Assembly (NCBI GenBank): GCA_037501455.1
Contig: CM074862.1
Location: forward strand, 53,909,501-53,973,500
Length of the DNA stretch: 64,000 nucleotides
Reading direction: 5' to 3'
DNA from: Lantana camara
Lineage: Eukaryota > Streptophyta > Magnoliopsida > Lamiales > Verbenaceae
Shown here: one piece after another, positions 23,075-33,075 of the stretch
Position numbering within the stretch: the stretch's first letter is position 1
Layout of the letters: each line of letters opens with the position of its first letter
The notes under the pieces: model-generated
Databases searched by the model: none
Told to the model about the DNA's origin: nothing
The model's input: only the letters and a program-made list of their open reading frames with translations
Position numbers and translations under genes: made by a program

Positions 23075-23146
23075 CACACGTGTGAAATCACACGTGTGGC
23101 TCACGTGAGTGACACATGTCACTGTGACACGTGTCACACACGTGTG
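23075..23146 (+). promoter_or_regulatory. G-box palindrome cluster, Cop-2 5' LTR
   Basis: Five exact CACGTG cores in 72 bases (23077, 23091, 23102, 23128, 23139) plus one CACATG variant, most inside CACACGTGTG or GTGACACGTGTCAC palindromes. They lie 340-400 bases before the TATA box. The 3' LTR keeps five cores at 31161-31228. Binding by bZIP/bHLH factors is known for this core; its action here is inferred. Confidence 0.7.
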
Positions 23147-23483
23147 TATATATATATTATATATATATTAAACAATTAATTAGTTAATTATTTAATAGAC
23201 TTTGGTTTAATTTTGAATTAAAAAGAAAGTCTAATTTTGGAGAAAATAATCTAGTTAATTAATTATGAATTAATTAATTAGATAAAAATAAGTTATTTAT
23301 TTTATAATAAATAAAGTATAAAATTATCCAAAAATAGTTTGGATATTTTTAGCTCTCTTAAAAGTTGACTAGGATTAGAATTCAAAGTCAAAGTTGGAAA
23401 ATACTTGATGATCAAGTAATAGGAGAGAGAGGGACCAAATCCTTTGTCCATTAGGACTAGGTTCGGCCGCCCCTCCCCTTTCC

Positions 23484-23491
23484 TATATATA
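23484..23491 (+). promoter_or_regulatory. TATA box, Cop-2 5' LTR
   Basis: TATATATA, repeated at 31568-31575 in the 3' LTR. It is followed by an 8-base-stem, 4-base-loop hairpin at 23491-23510, which would lie between TATA and a start site at about 23515. Confidence 0.75.
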
Positions 23492-23878
23492 GGGGAGCTC
23501 ATGCTCCCCTTTAGAGCTAATAGACAATTCTTGGTTCATGTGTTGAACACCTTCCTTTCTCCAAGATTAAATTAAACCCTAGGTTAAGCCTAAACACTAA
23601 CTAGAGAACTAGCATCCTTACTAGTTAGATTGTGATCAAGTTGGTGGACTTTCTCTAGAGACTTCAAGTTAGAAGTTTGAAGATTCGAGCTTTACCAAGG
23701 AGAGGGGATCAAGCGCGAGAAGAGCGTTCTTGGGTGGCTTGAAATGCTTCAAGAAAGAATAAAAGAAAAGTAAGTTTTCTATCTTTACGAATTTGGTTAC
23801 ACGATTGCGAGTCCTAGATCCTTTTGTTGGGAAAAATTTTTAAATTCCGCTGCTTTCTGATTCGTGTTTTCCAACAAG

Positions 23879-23891
23879 TGGTATCAGAGCC
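23879..23891 (+). other. Primer-binding site of Cop-2
   Basis: TGGTATCAGAGCC, two bases after the LTR end, complementary to the 3' end of plant initiator-Met tRNA. Confidence 0.92.
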
Positions 23892-24139
23892 ACCTCGTTA
23901 ATCGTGTTTCTGATTCGTCTCAATTATACTGAATTTGGTAGAAATTCTTAGGCTTGATGCGATTGAGTATTTGTAATTGTTTTAGAAAGCCTGAATTACG
24001 AAACTGTATTTTTTTTCCTGAAAGTTTCTGAAAATTGGTTTTTATAAAATTTAATTTTGACAAACAATTTTAGATTTGAAACTGTATAAACTGTTTTGGA
24101 TTTCTTGGATTGGTTTTGCTTTTGAACGAAAACACGAAA

Positions 24140-24420
24140 CGAAAGCCCGGATCGCGATGAACACGCGCGGGATGTCCTCCCGGGCGCGCCTAGGCGTGCC
24201 CGCCCATCATCGCCCAGGGCTGGCCGGAACAGACCGGCCAGTCGCCCGCACGCCGTCCGCCCGTCGCCGCCCAGGCCTGGCCGGGACAGACCGGCCAGTC
24301 GCCCCCGGCAGGAGCTGCGCGCTCCAGCGCGCACTCGATCGGCCTTAGCCGCGCGCTGTGCGCGCATGCTGTGCGCACACGCCGCACTTGGGGCGGGCAA
24401 GCCCGTTTTCGTGATCCGGC
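24140..24420 (+). repeat. GC-rich palindromic block in Cop-2 leader
   Basis: An island of high GC in AT-rich DNA. Two inverted repeats of TGGCCGG-N7/8-CCGGCCA type lie at 24220-24241 and 24277-24298, period 57, with similar spacer DNA. Cop-3 has one unit (50236-50257); Cop-1 has different palindromes in the same place. The reading frames through it (24076-24348 and its reverse) are by-products of GC content. Confidence 0.7.
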
Positions 24421-25398
24421 CTTTTCGTGTTTCGTGCAATCCAGTCCCAATTTTTTATTTTAATTTTAAAATTTTATTTTTGAATATTTGTTTTAATTTT
24501 TTTGAATAAAACTTAAAATTGGGATTTTTGAGAAATTGAAACGGTTTATATTTTGGGAAAATACATCTTGATAAAATTATTAATTTTTAGAAATTTATTG
24601 GAATTTTATTTGTTTTGGTAATTTGGGATTTATTGAAAACTTTTATAAATTTGACTCACATCAAGTCGTGTTTTAAGCTATTAGAGCTTAAAGCGAGAAT
24701 TTTAATTTATTGGTTAAATTTAAATTCTTGCAAAAGCATTTTAGGTGATCATGGGTTTAGATCTATGTATGGTTTTGATTTATGCACATGGATGGTTTAA
24801 ATTGGGGTTGGAGCCCTATAGTTGCGTTTTTCAATTGAGGTTGGAGCCTCACTTATGTACGTACTGTTATGTGATTTATTATGTGGCTTTCCATATTACT
24901 GTTTTTTAGGCCGGGGTATGCCCCGTGTAATTGTCTAAGGCCAATATGAAGATTGAGCCTTATTACTTTATGTCTTTTTCTTTTTTATTATAATTTTAGA
25001 GTAGAGATAGGTGGTGAGGTTTTATTTTCATTTTGGAGACAATGCACCCATGGAGTAAGATGGACCACATTCAAGTAACAAGGAGGCCATAAGTGAAGAC
25101 CCCTCAAAATGTTAGGGAGGGGAATCTCAATTGTTAAATGTAATAGAGATAGGGCTCGTATTTTGTTACCGCTTTCCCTTATGTGATTTGAACTGTTTAT
25201 GTGGCATGTATGTTAGAACTTGTGATTGTGGAGTGGCTCCCACATATCACGCATAAGATAGGTAGAACCCATGATCATTACATGTTAGTATCATGCTAGG
25301 ACATGTTATCTGTTTATGTGCTTGTTTGAAATGCATTTAAGTGTACTTGCATTAATCAAGACTAATAAAATTGGATAACATATATGTTGGTGAGGTCG

Positions 25399-25418
25399 AA
25401 CCGGACAACTCTCCGGTT
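25399..25418 (+). ncRNA. Conserved leader hairpin (Cop-2)
   Basis: AACCGGA-CAACTC-TCCGGTT: seven-base-pair stem with six-base loop, identical in Cop-3 (51350-51369) and in the otherwise decayed Cop-1 (42362-42381). It is a cis-acting RNA element candidate, not an independent RNA gene. Confidence 0.55.
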
Positions 25419-25549
25419 GATTCGAAAATTCCCATTAAATATTAAGCTAATTTCGAACAAATATGTGTTTAATTCGAGATGCAAATTTTGAATTAAATTC
25501 CTAGCATTCCATCAATAGGTTTTAAGTTTAGTAAGTAAAGCTAGTTATT

Positions 25550-25869
25550 GTCCGCGAGTCGTGGGATAGCTAGTGGAGCTTATTAGTTCTTAGTTACCTA
25601 ATTAATCATTTTAAATGGTCAATATTTCGTGGTCAATTTTAGCAAGGGCGATGTCCGCGAGTCGTGGGTCGTTCGAACTAAGTTTTGGTCATGATCTTAT
25701 GATTGATGGGTCTAGCTTAACGCGTAAGTAAATATGGATGTCGCACGAGTCGTGGGTCCATATTGAAAGATAGGTGATGCAAAAACAATTACTAAGAGTT
25801 CTAAAGGTGTTAGAATTGGTAAGTTGTACCTACCTAGGGTTCTTACTTAGAATGTCCGCGAGTCGTGGG
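25550..25869 (+). repeat. Four CGAGTCGTGGG motifs in Cop-2 leader
   Basis: Copies at 25550-25565, 25653-25668, 25740-25756 and 25854-25869, roughly 87-114 apart. Three read GTCCGCGAGTCGTGGG, the third GTCGCACGAGTCGTGGG. The core CACGA-G-TCGTG is self-complementary in the third copy and in Cop-1. All four places are conserved in Cop-1 and Cop-3. Confidence 0.75.
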
Positions 25870-26075
25870 TTCGAGGTAAAATGCCTAGGATCTTAGTACC
25901 CATTGGGAAACGTGTTCCTCTTAGATCTTTGGGAATTCTAGATCTTTGAAAAACAGTGGGAGCTACAATAGATTAAAAACCTTATCTTTTGTATATCGTT
26001 ATAATTCAGCATGCTCACTAGTTCTCTGTTTTACCATTTAGGTCGTAGATTCTGTGATTCTCTACGTGTTTTGAA

Positions 26076-26341
26076 ATGGCAACCAAAAACCCTCTTGTAT
26101 CGATCCTCGAGTCAAACAAGTTGACTGGTCCCAACTATTCTGATTGGCTGACGAATCTAAAAATCATTTTAGATTCTGAGAAGAGAACTTATGTTCTCTT
26201 CGAAGGGGAGCCTAGTCCCGAAGGGGAGGCTCCCACTCGGGCCGAGTGGGATGCGATTCAGAAGTGGAAGGATGATAATCTCCAAGCCCGTTGCCTTATG
26301 TTGGCTAACATGTCTCCGAACTTGCAAAGGCAACATGAGGC
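26076..26341 (+). pseudogene. gag: Cop-2 gag, N-terminal part (frameshifted)
   Basis: Starts with ATG of MATKNPLVSILESNKL, the usual copia Gag beginning, after a leader ending TTTTGAAATGG. The GPNYSDWLTNLKIIL stretch and ARCLMLANMSPNLQ are typical of the UBN2/retrotransposon copia Gag domain. Near 26340 one base is missing compared with Cop-3, so the frame shifts and continues in the frame beginning at 26342. Gag forms the particle shell. With the shift, translation from this ATG would stop at 26375. Confidence 0.9.
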
Positions 26342-27331
26342 ATGGAATTTGCTTGGGAGATTTACGACCACTTAGAGCAACTTTACCGCCCTCATGAACG
26401 TGTTACAAGGTATAACACTTCAAAGGAATTGTTCCACTTGAGAATGAGGGAAGGTTCAAGTGTCCATGAATATGGACTCAAGTTTCTTGCCCTTACTGAG
26501 AAACTTGCTTCCATGGACATGCCACTGAAAGATGAGCTTTCAGTGGATTTGTTGCTAGCTTCGCTCCCACCATCATTCAACCTATTTGTCCTTAACTTCA
26601 ACATGAATCATGCTGGTGCTACTGTAGCTGAGCTGATTAGTCAACTTGTGACTGCTGAAAGCACGATCAAGAAGGACAATAAGGTTTTGATGGTGAATGC
26701 TCCATCTTCCTCTTCTGGGCCTTCTAAAGGTAAGGGCAAGAAAGCCCAAAAGAAGAAGAAGAAACCCCTTAGGCCCACTGGTGGCATTTCGAAGGGAAAG
26801 GCCCAAAAGAAGAAGCGTGATCAGAAAGAGGATGTTTGCTTCCATTGTGGCAAAGCGGGACATTCGAGAAGAAACTGCCCAGAGTACAAGGCTACTCTGA
26901 AGAAAGGTATCTTTCTCGTTGAAGTAAATCTTTCTATTAATTCTAGTTCTTGGGTACTTGATACCGGTTGTGGAACTCATATCTGTAATGATGTACAGAT
27001 GCTAAGTGAAGTCCAACAACTCAAAGAAGGAGAATGTGTCTTGAAGATCGGCGATGGCTCAAAGGTTGAAGCTCGAGCTTTAGGCACAATTAGATTAGAT
27101 TTAGGTAGTTTTGAGTTAGTATTAAATAAAGTCCTTTATGTACCGAGCATTATTCGTAATATAATTTCAGTTCCAATATTAGATTGTGAAGGTTATGAAA
27201 CTTATATTAAGAATGGTAAATACTTTATCAAACGGAACAACTCTTCCGTTCATATCGGTACTCTAAGTAATGGACTTTACCTAACTCAAAATATCAATAT
27301 TATGAATATACAACGAGAAACAAAAGCGTAA
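26342..27331 (+). pseudogene. gag-pro: Cop-2 gag C-terminal part and protease
   Basis: Continues Gag from EIYDHLEQLY after the frameshift. In this 329-codon segment a lysine-rich stretch (about 128-160) precedes a zinc knuckle CFHCGKAGHSRRNC at 166-179, the RNA-binding nucleocapsid. The aspartic protease follows with WVLDTGCGTHIC (catalytic Asp 207 in DTG). The start of the GAG-pre-integrase region comes before the frame ends at 27331. An extra A in an A-run near 27325, compared with Cop-1, causes this second break. Both breaks are single-base, consistent with a recent loss. Confidence 0.92.
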
Positions 27332-29996
27332 GAGAGATGACAAAGTTTCAGCTCCCTTATGGCACGCTAGATTAGGACACATTTCCAAGAACAGAATTAG
27401 CAAGATAAACACTTTAGGATCATTCTCTGAAAATGATCTCAAAGAGTTAACTTCTTGCGAATCCTGTCTCAAAGGAAAAATGTCCAAAGTCCCTTTTAAA
27501 GGAACTGTGGAACGTGCCACTAAGGTTTTGGATTTGATCCATACTGATGTTTGTGGACCGCTTAGTGTAAGCACTAGAAACAATCATCAGTACTTCATAA
27601 CCTTTACTGATGACTTTAGGCGGTATGGTTATGTATACTTAATGAAGTATAAATCTGAAGCTTTTGAGAAATTCTTAGAATTTCAAAAGGAGGTTGAGAA
27701 CCAAACTGGTCACAAGATCAAAGCACTTCGATCTGATCGAGGAGGCGAATATCTTAGTGAAGAATTCCTTAATCATCTCAAGGATAATGGGATTATCTCT
27801 CAGTGGACTCCTCCGGGAACTCCTCAGCTTAATGGAGTTTCTGAGAGAAGGAATCGAACCCTACTTGATATGGTTCGTTCCATGATGAGTTTCACTGACT
27901 TACCACCTTCTTTCTGGGGTTATGCCCTAGAAAGTGCAGCAAAGATTCTGAATCTAGTTCCCTCTAAGTCAGTCCCCAAAACGCCCTATGAAAGGTGGCA
28001 TGGTAAAATCCCTAGTTATTCTTATTTAAGAATTTGGGGTTGTCCTGCTTACGTGAAGAGGACAGTGGGAGATAAGTTAGAATCTCGTTCTAACTTATGC
28101 TACTTTGCAGGTTATCCTAAGGAATCCATAGGATACTGTTTCTATGATCAATCTGAGCAAAAGGTGTTTGTTTCCAGAAATGCCACTTTTCGTGAGGAAC
28201 CGTTCCTTAAAGAAAAGAAAGGCAAGATCATAGAATTAGAAGAAGTACAAAGTGACCCCACACCACCCACTGAAGAAACGTCCCACTCTGATCAACCACA
28301 ACCAATCACGAATTTCGATACACATGAAAATCCTCCTCTAAGGCGTTCTGAACGCACTCCTAGACAGCCGGAGAGATGGTATGGATTCTTCCATGAAATC
28401 TCTCAAAAGGATAATGATCCTTTAACATATGAGGAGGCACTTTCAGATTCTGACTCTGAACAGTGGATAGAAGCCATGAAATCCGAAATGGACTCCATGA
28501 ACTCCAACCAAGTTTGGACCTTGGTAGATTTGCCTGATGGGGTCAAACCCATAGGTTGCAAATGGATCTTTAAGAGAAAGCTTGGAGTTGATGGAAGCAT
28601 TGCGGCCTACAAAGCAAGACTGGTTGCAAAAGGATTCACTCAAAGACCCGGCGTGGACTTTGACGAAACCTTTTCACCAGTTGCAATGCAAAAGTCCATT
28701 CGAATCATGCTTGCCATTGCTGCATATTATGACTATGAGATATGGCAAATGGATGTGAAAACTGCCTTTCTCAATGGTGACATTGACAAAGACATTTATA
28801 TGGAGCAACCCATAGGTTTCACATTCAGTGGGAGTGAGCAAAAGGTTTGTAAACTCCAAAGATCAATCTTTGGATTGAAACAGGCTTCTAGGAATTGGAA
28901 CATTCGATTTGATGAATCGATCAAAGCGTTTGGCTTCACCCAAATTTCGAATGAATCATGTGTGTATAGAAAGGAATTGGAGACCTCAGTGCAATTCTTA
29001 GTACTTTATGTTGATGACATCCTTCTTATTGGGAATTCGAAGGATGACATGAAAGTGACTAAGTTATGGTTATCGAACCAATTCGAGATGAAAGATCTTG
29101 GTGATGTGTCCTATATCCTTGGAATTAAAATCTATAGAGATAGATCTAGAAGGTTAATAGGACTATCACAGTTGATGTACATTGACAAAGTATTGAAAAG
29201 ATTCAATATGGAGTCAGCAAAGGTTAAGAACCTTCCTATGAGTGTAGGAACATGTCTTTCAAGGAAGATGTGTCCTAAGACTAACCTTGAAAAGGAAAGA
29301 ATGACTCATACACCTTATGCATCAGCAATAGGTAGCATAATGTATGCAATGTTATGTACTCGACCGGATGTGGCTTATGCACTTAGTGTAACGAGTCGTT
29401 TCCAATCTGACCCTGGAGATGGTCACTGGGCTGCCGTGAAGAATATTCTTAAGTACTTGAAAAGTACTAAAGATTTATTCTTAGTTTACGGAGGTCAGAA
29501 AGATCTTACTGTCGAAGGATACTGCCATGCAAGCTTTGCATCTGACTTAGATGATTTTAAGTCAATGTCAGGATACATTTTCTGCCTAAACGGCGGAGCA
29601 GTGAGTTGGAAGAGTTCCAAGCAGACTACCACTGCAGATTCGACCACTGAGGCCGAATACTTAGATGCAAATGATGCAGCTAAGGAAGGTGTTTGGATTA
29701 GAAACTTCATTCAAGAATTGAATGTTGTTCCTAGCATGAAAGACCCCATTACTGTGTTTTGTGACAACACTGGGGCGGTTGCTCAAGCAAGAGAACCAAG
29801 ATCTCACCAACGGACCAAGCACATTATGAGGAAGTATCACCTAATCCGTGATATTATCAAAAGAGGAGATGTGCGAATTGAGAGGGTCACATCAGCAGAG
29901 AACGTGGCAGATCCACTTACTAAACCCCTTAGTCGAGAAGCTTTCCAAGGTCATCTTCAGAAGATGGGACTTAGAATAGCTTTAGAATGGCTTTGA
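27332..29996 (+). pseudogene. pol: Cop-2 pol: integrase, reverse transcriptase, RNase H
   Basis: Open without stops from the frameshift to TGA at 29996. Numbered from the internal Met at 27480 (838 codons): pre-integrase WHARLGHIS lies before it. The integrase core has Asp 23 (HTDVCGP), Asp 86 (SDRGGEY) and Glu 122 (VSERRNR), the correct D-D-35-E spacing. Reverse transcriptase has Asp 425 ([11 protein letters not shown]) and YVDD at 510-513. RNase H has SGYIF, DSTTEAEY (Glu 724) and FCDNTGA (Asp 762). The first RNase H aspartate position is His 683 (GYCHASF), where Cop-1 keeps Asp; this probably disables RNase H. All other key residues are present. The order IN-RT-RNaseH defines Ty1/copia. 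Confidence 0.95.
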
Positions 29997-29997
29997 C

Positions 29998-30012
29998 GGG
30001 CAAGTAGGAGAT
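29998..30012 (+). other. Polypurine tract of Cop-2
   Basis: GGGCAAGTAGGAGAT immediately before the 3' LTR; a common plant copia form. Cop-1 has GGGCAAGTGGGAGAT at 63530. Confidence 0.85.
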
Positions 30013-31961
30013 TGTTAGGAATAGTGCCCTAGAAAGCCGATTGTATATCCGCTTTGTGCTTTTCCTTATTGTAATCACAGACAATCTTTGAATAAAATAA
30101 CGAATTGAGGCAACACTTCTTTATATGCTCTTGTTTGGTATGCGTTTACTTTAGCTGTGCATGTATGAGAACTCCCCTAATCCTGATGACTTTAGGACTC
30201 TACCATTTAGGTGAAATGGTTCATGAAACGAGCCTTATATCACATAAGTCATGATTAGTAAAATACTCCAAGCCGATGAGTCCTACAGACAGTGGGAGTG
30301 TCAACCTGACTCCTCTAAGGCTTGCTTGTGGGATCACGCCCTTAAGAAGGACCACCTTGTTTCATGAAGGTGCAAAGTGTATAGTTGATACGTGCGTGAT
30401 ACATGAGGGTGCTTACTTTAATAAGTAAGTTCACTGAGGTGCCCCGTGTGAGAACATTCCTAAATGGGAAAGGAAGTTTCTATTTCAGGAAATGGAAACT
30501 TCCAGATTAGGAAATATCTCACGAGTCATTGATGCGATTAATTGATCCTTAGACTTGAGGTTCCTTCTCACTTTATGAGTTAACTCTGTAGTCTTAGGTA
30601 TAAGTTTTAAAGGGTGTCGCCTTAGACAACTAATTCAAGGCTTATGCTGGGGCTGCACAAGTGATTCATGAAAGTGAATGAGAATCAAGAAAGGGCCTAC
30701 ACTTGCATTTGCAAGGTGATCTCTTATTGTGTAAGTCATTCATATGCCATATGGAGTCCTTGGCCAAGGCAGTAGATCAAGACATCAAGAAAAGGGTTTC
30801 TTGGATTGAGATCAAATGGATATGAAATGCACTTAGCTTTAAGACCGGATTATTAGGGTTCTGATTATTCCCTTGCCCTAGATCTTGGTTGAGAGATAGT
30901 AAGTAGGAGGATTGTATCTCACATGAATCAATGACTTAAAGGTTCTGTCGAATCCGAAGATTCCAATTCAGCTAGGGGTTAAACACCTGTTGCTAGACTA
31001 TGGTCGTTTAATCTGTGGACTGATTAATTAATTAGTGAATTAATTAATTGGGGTCACTGCTAATTGAATTGAGAACCTAGAGGGTCACACACAACAACTT
31101 GGTTACATGAGTTGAGGCTTGAAAATGATTAAACGAGTTAATCGGGCCAAGAGGGTTCCACACGTGTCAAATCACACGTGTGGCTCACATGAGTGACACG
31201 TGTCACTGTGACACGTGTCACACACGTGTGTATATATATATTATATATATATTAAATAATTAATTAGTTAATTATTTAATAGACTTTGGTTTAATTTTGA
31301 ATTAAAAAGAAAGTCTAATTTTGGAGAAAATAATCTAGTTAATTAATTATGAATTAATTAATTAGATAAAAATAAGTTATTTATTTTATAATAAATAAAG
31401 TATAAAATTATCCAAAAATAGTTTGGATATTTTTAGCTCTCTTAAAAGTTGACTAGGATTAGAATTCAAAGTCAAAGTTGGAAAATACTTGATGATCAAG
31501 TAATAGGAGAGAGAGGGACCAAATCCTTTGTCCATTAGGACTGGGTTCGGCCGCCCCTCCCCTTTCCTATATATAGGGGAGCTCATGCTCCCCTTTAGAG
31601 CTAATAGACAATTCTTGGTTCATGTGTTGAACACCTTCCTTTCTCCAAGATTAAATTAAACCCTAGGTTAAGCCTAAACACTAACTAGAGAACTAGCATC
31701 CTTACTAGTTAGATTGTGATCAAGTTGGTGGACTTTCTCTAGAGACTTCAAGTTAGAAGTTTGAAGATTCGAGCTTTACCAAGGAGAGGGGATCAAGCCG
31801 CGAGAAGAGCGTTCTTGGGTGGCTTGAAACGCTTCAAGAAAGAATAAAAGAAAAGTAAGTTTTCTATCTTTACGAATTTGGTTACACGATTGCGAGTCCT
31901 AGATCCTTTTGTTGGGAAAATTTTTTAAATTCCGCTGCTTTCTGATTCGTGTTTTCCAACA
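30013..31961 (+). mobile_element. Cop-2 3' LTR
   Basis: Nearly identical to 21929-23876. G-box cluster 31161-31228, TATA 31568-31575. The differences are mostly C/T and A/G changes, several at CG sites. Confidence 0.97.
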
Positions 31962-31966
31962 TATGT

Positions 31967-32845
31967 TCCGGGTAAGTGTGATTCTGATTCTGATTCTGAT
32001 TCCGAATATGTCTGAGCGTGTGTGTGTTCTGAATCCGGGACGGCTCATTTTAGGTCGACGGAGGTGTGCGTGTGTTCTGAATCCGAGACGGCTAATTTTA
32101 GGTCGACAGATGGTATGTGTGATACGTTTGGTTGGGTGTGTGTTATGTTTGATTTCTGTTATGTTAGTCTGTTAAGAATTAGTTTGTAAAATGGGAGTGG
32201 ATTCTTAATTATTAAAATTTGGTTGTTTTGGCCTTCGGCCTAACTCTTTTATGCCCTATATCTAGTATCACGTGTGAAAATGGTTTAGAATGTAAAAACC
32301 AAACCCCGGTTCATGAACTCCCTTATGTGATATGTGCTATGCTGTCTATACGTATGTACGCGTGGGTGTGTAGCCCCTCACTCAGTCAGTGTGACTGACC
32401 CCCTCCCTCTTTATGTTTTTAGTTTGCAGGTACCGGTCTGTCGTTTCGACCTAGGCAGTTTGCTGTTGGTCGGAGTCTTGTCAGTCTAGTTGAGTCTACA
32501 TTCTCATGTTTAGTTCACTCTACATTTGTACTTTTGAAGTTTGTATTTTGTGAGTTCATTTTGTATTTGTAACTTTTGGTACCGTTTTGTTAAGTTTGTA
32601 AATAATCCGGTTGAAGTGGTTTATAACATTGATAATATGCCTTTTTTTTAAGTTCGTTTAATGCTTCCGCTTTTGTATGTTTTCTTTTTGCACGCTCTGT
32701 TTAAGGGTTTAGACCGCCTAGCTTAGGAAGGTCTTTTGTTTGTCACCCGTTCGCTAGTGCTTGGTGCGTGTACGGATTCTCCGTTTCGTTACACGTGTCG
32801 GGTTCTAGTGCGGGGGATGTGGCGTCTTGCGCTCCGGGTGCTACA
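31967..32845 (+). mobile_element. Gyp-2 5' LTR, remainder
   Basis: Resumes after TATGT. It has a short TGATTC microsatellite (31979-32003), two copies of a roughly 53-base unit with TGAATCCG..ACGGCT..TTTTAGGTCGAC (32025-32110), a GGCCTTCGGCC palindrome near 32233, the conserved stem block (32376-32429) and the end GGGTGCTACA. Confidence 0.93.
32346..32429 (+). promoter_or_regulatory. Conserved stem / pyrimidine / TTTGCAG block, Gyp-2 5' LTR
   Basis: A weak TATA-like TCTATACGTATG, then CTCAGTCAGTGTGACTGAC (self-complementary AGTCA..TGACT), then a C/T tract ending TTTGCAG|G at 32429. The 3' LTR copy ends at 37468. Conserved in all gypsy LTRs of the window. Confidence 0.5.
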
Positions 32846-32852
32846 TCTAAAG

Positions 32853-32864
32853 TGGTATCAGAGC
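32853..32864 (+). other. Primer-binding site of Gyp-2
   Basis: TGGTATCAGAGC, seven bases after the LTR; initiator-Met tRNA type. Confidence 0.9.
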
Positions 32865-33075
32865 TTCGGGTTGTAAAACCGGGGCTCTCATGTCGTGTCT
32901 GTCTGTCTAGGTCGTTCGGCTTAGGAATATGTGTGTTTGTTTGCATTCACTTTCACTTTTATGTGACTTATGTGCTCTTAATTGTATGAATTGCTCTTAA
33001 GTGTATTAATTGTTCACATGAACATGCACTAAACCCCTACGCATCGATATTTCTTTGAATTTGTACTTCTACAGG

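Larger units (their letters stand above)
21929..23876 (+). mobile_element. Cop-2 5' LTR
   Basis: TGTTAGGAACAG to TTTTCCAACA. It contains the G-box cluster (23075-23146), TATA box (23484-23491) and, immediately after, an AGGGGAGC..GCTCCCCT hairpin. Short frames seen here also occur in the 3' LTR and are not genes. Confidence 0.97.
23892..26075 (+). other. Cop-2 untranslated leader
   Basis: A 2.2 kb leader without credible coding frames. It contains a GC-rich palindromic block (24140-24420), a CCGGGGTATGCCCCG hairpin near 24913, a perfect hairpin at 25399-25418 and four copies of a CGAGTCGTGGG motif (25550-25869). The same order is kept in Cop-1 and Cop-3. Such a leader would carry packaging, dimerisation and translation signals. 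Confidence 0.8.
21929..31961 (+). mobile_element. Cop-2: near-complete Ty1/copia retrotransposon (10.0 kb)
   Basis: LTRs at 21929-23876 and 30013-31961 (1948 and 1949 bases) flank a 6.1 kb internal region with primer site, 2.2 kb leader, gag, protease, integrase, RT, RNase H and polypurine tract. Target copies TATGT lie at 21924-21928 and 31962-31966. The empty site survives in the Gyp-2 3' LTR near 37010. I count roughly 20 differences between the two LTRs by eye (about 1%), so it is recent relative to its surroundings. It is nevertheless broken: two coding frameshifts and an altered RNase H residue. Integrase and RT motifs suggest the Angela/Tork-like copia group; lineage is tentative. Confidence 0.97.

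Noticed and set aside
23302..23502. 66-codon minus-strand frame, repeated almost unchanged at 31386-31586
   Set aside because: It repeats because the two places are the LTRs of Cop-2; there is no evidence of coding.
24076..24348. Frames through the GC-rich leader block of Cop-2 (and 50102-50416 in Cop-3)
   Set aside because: They lie in the untranslated leader, differ between copies by indels and are matched by reverse-strand frames; composition alone explains them.
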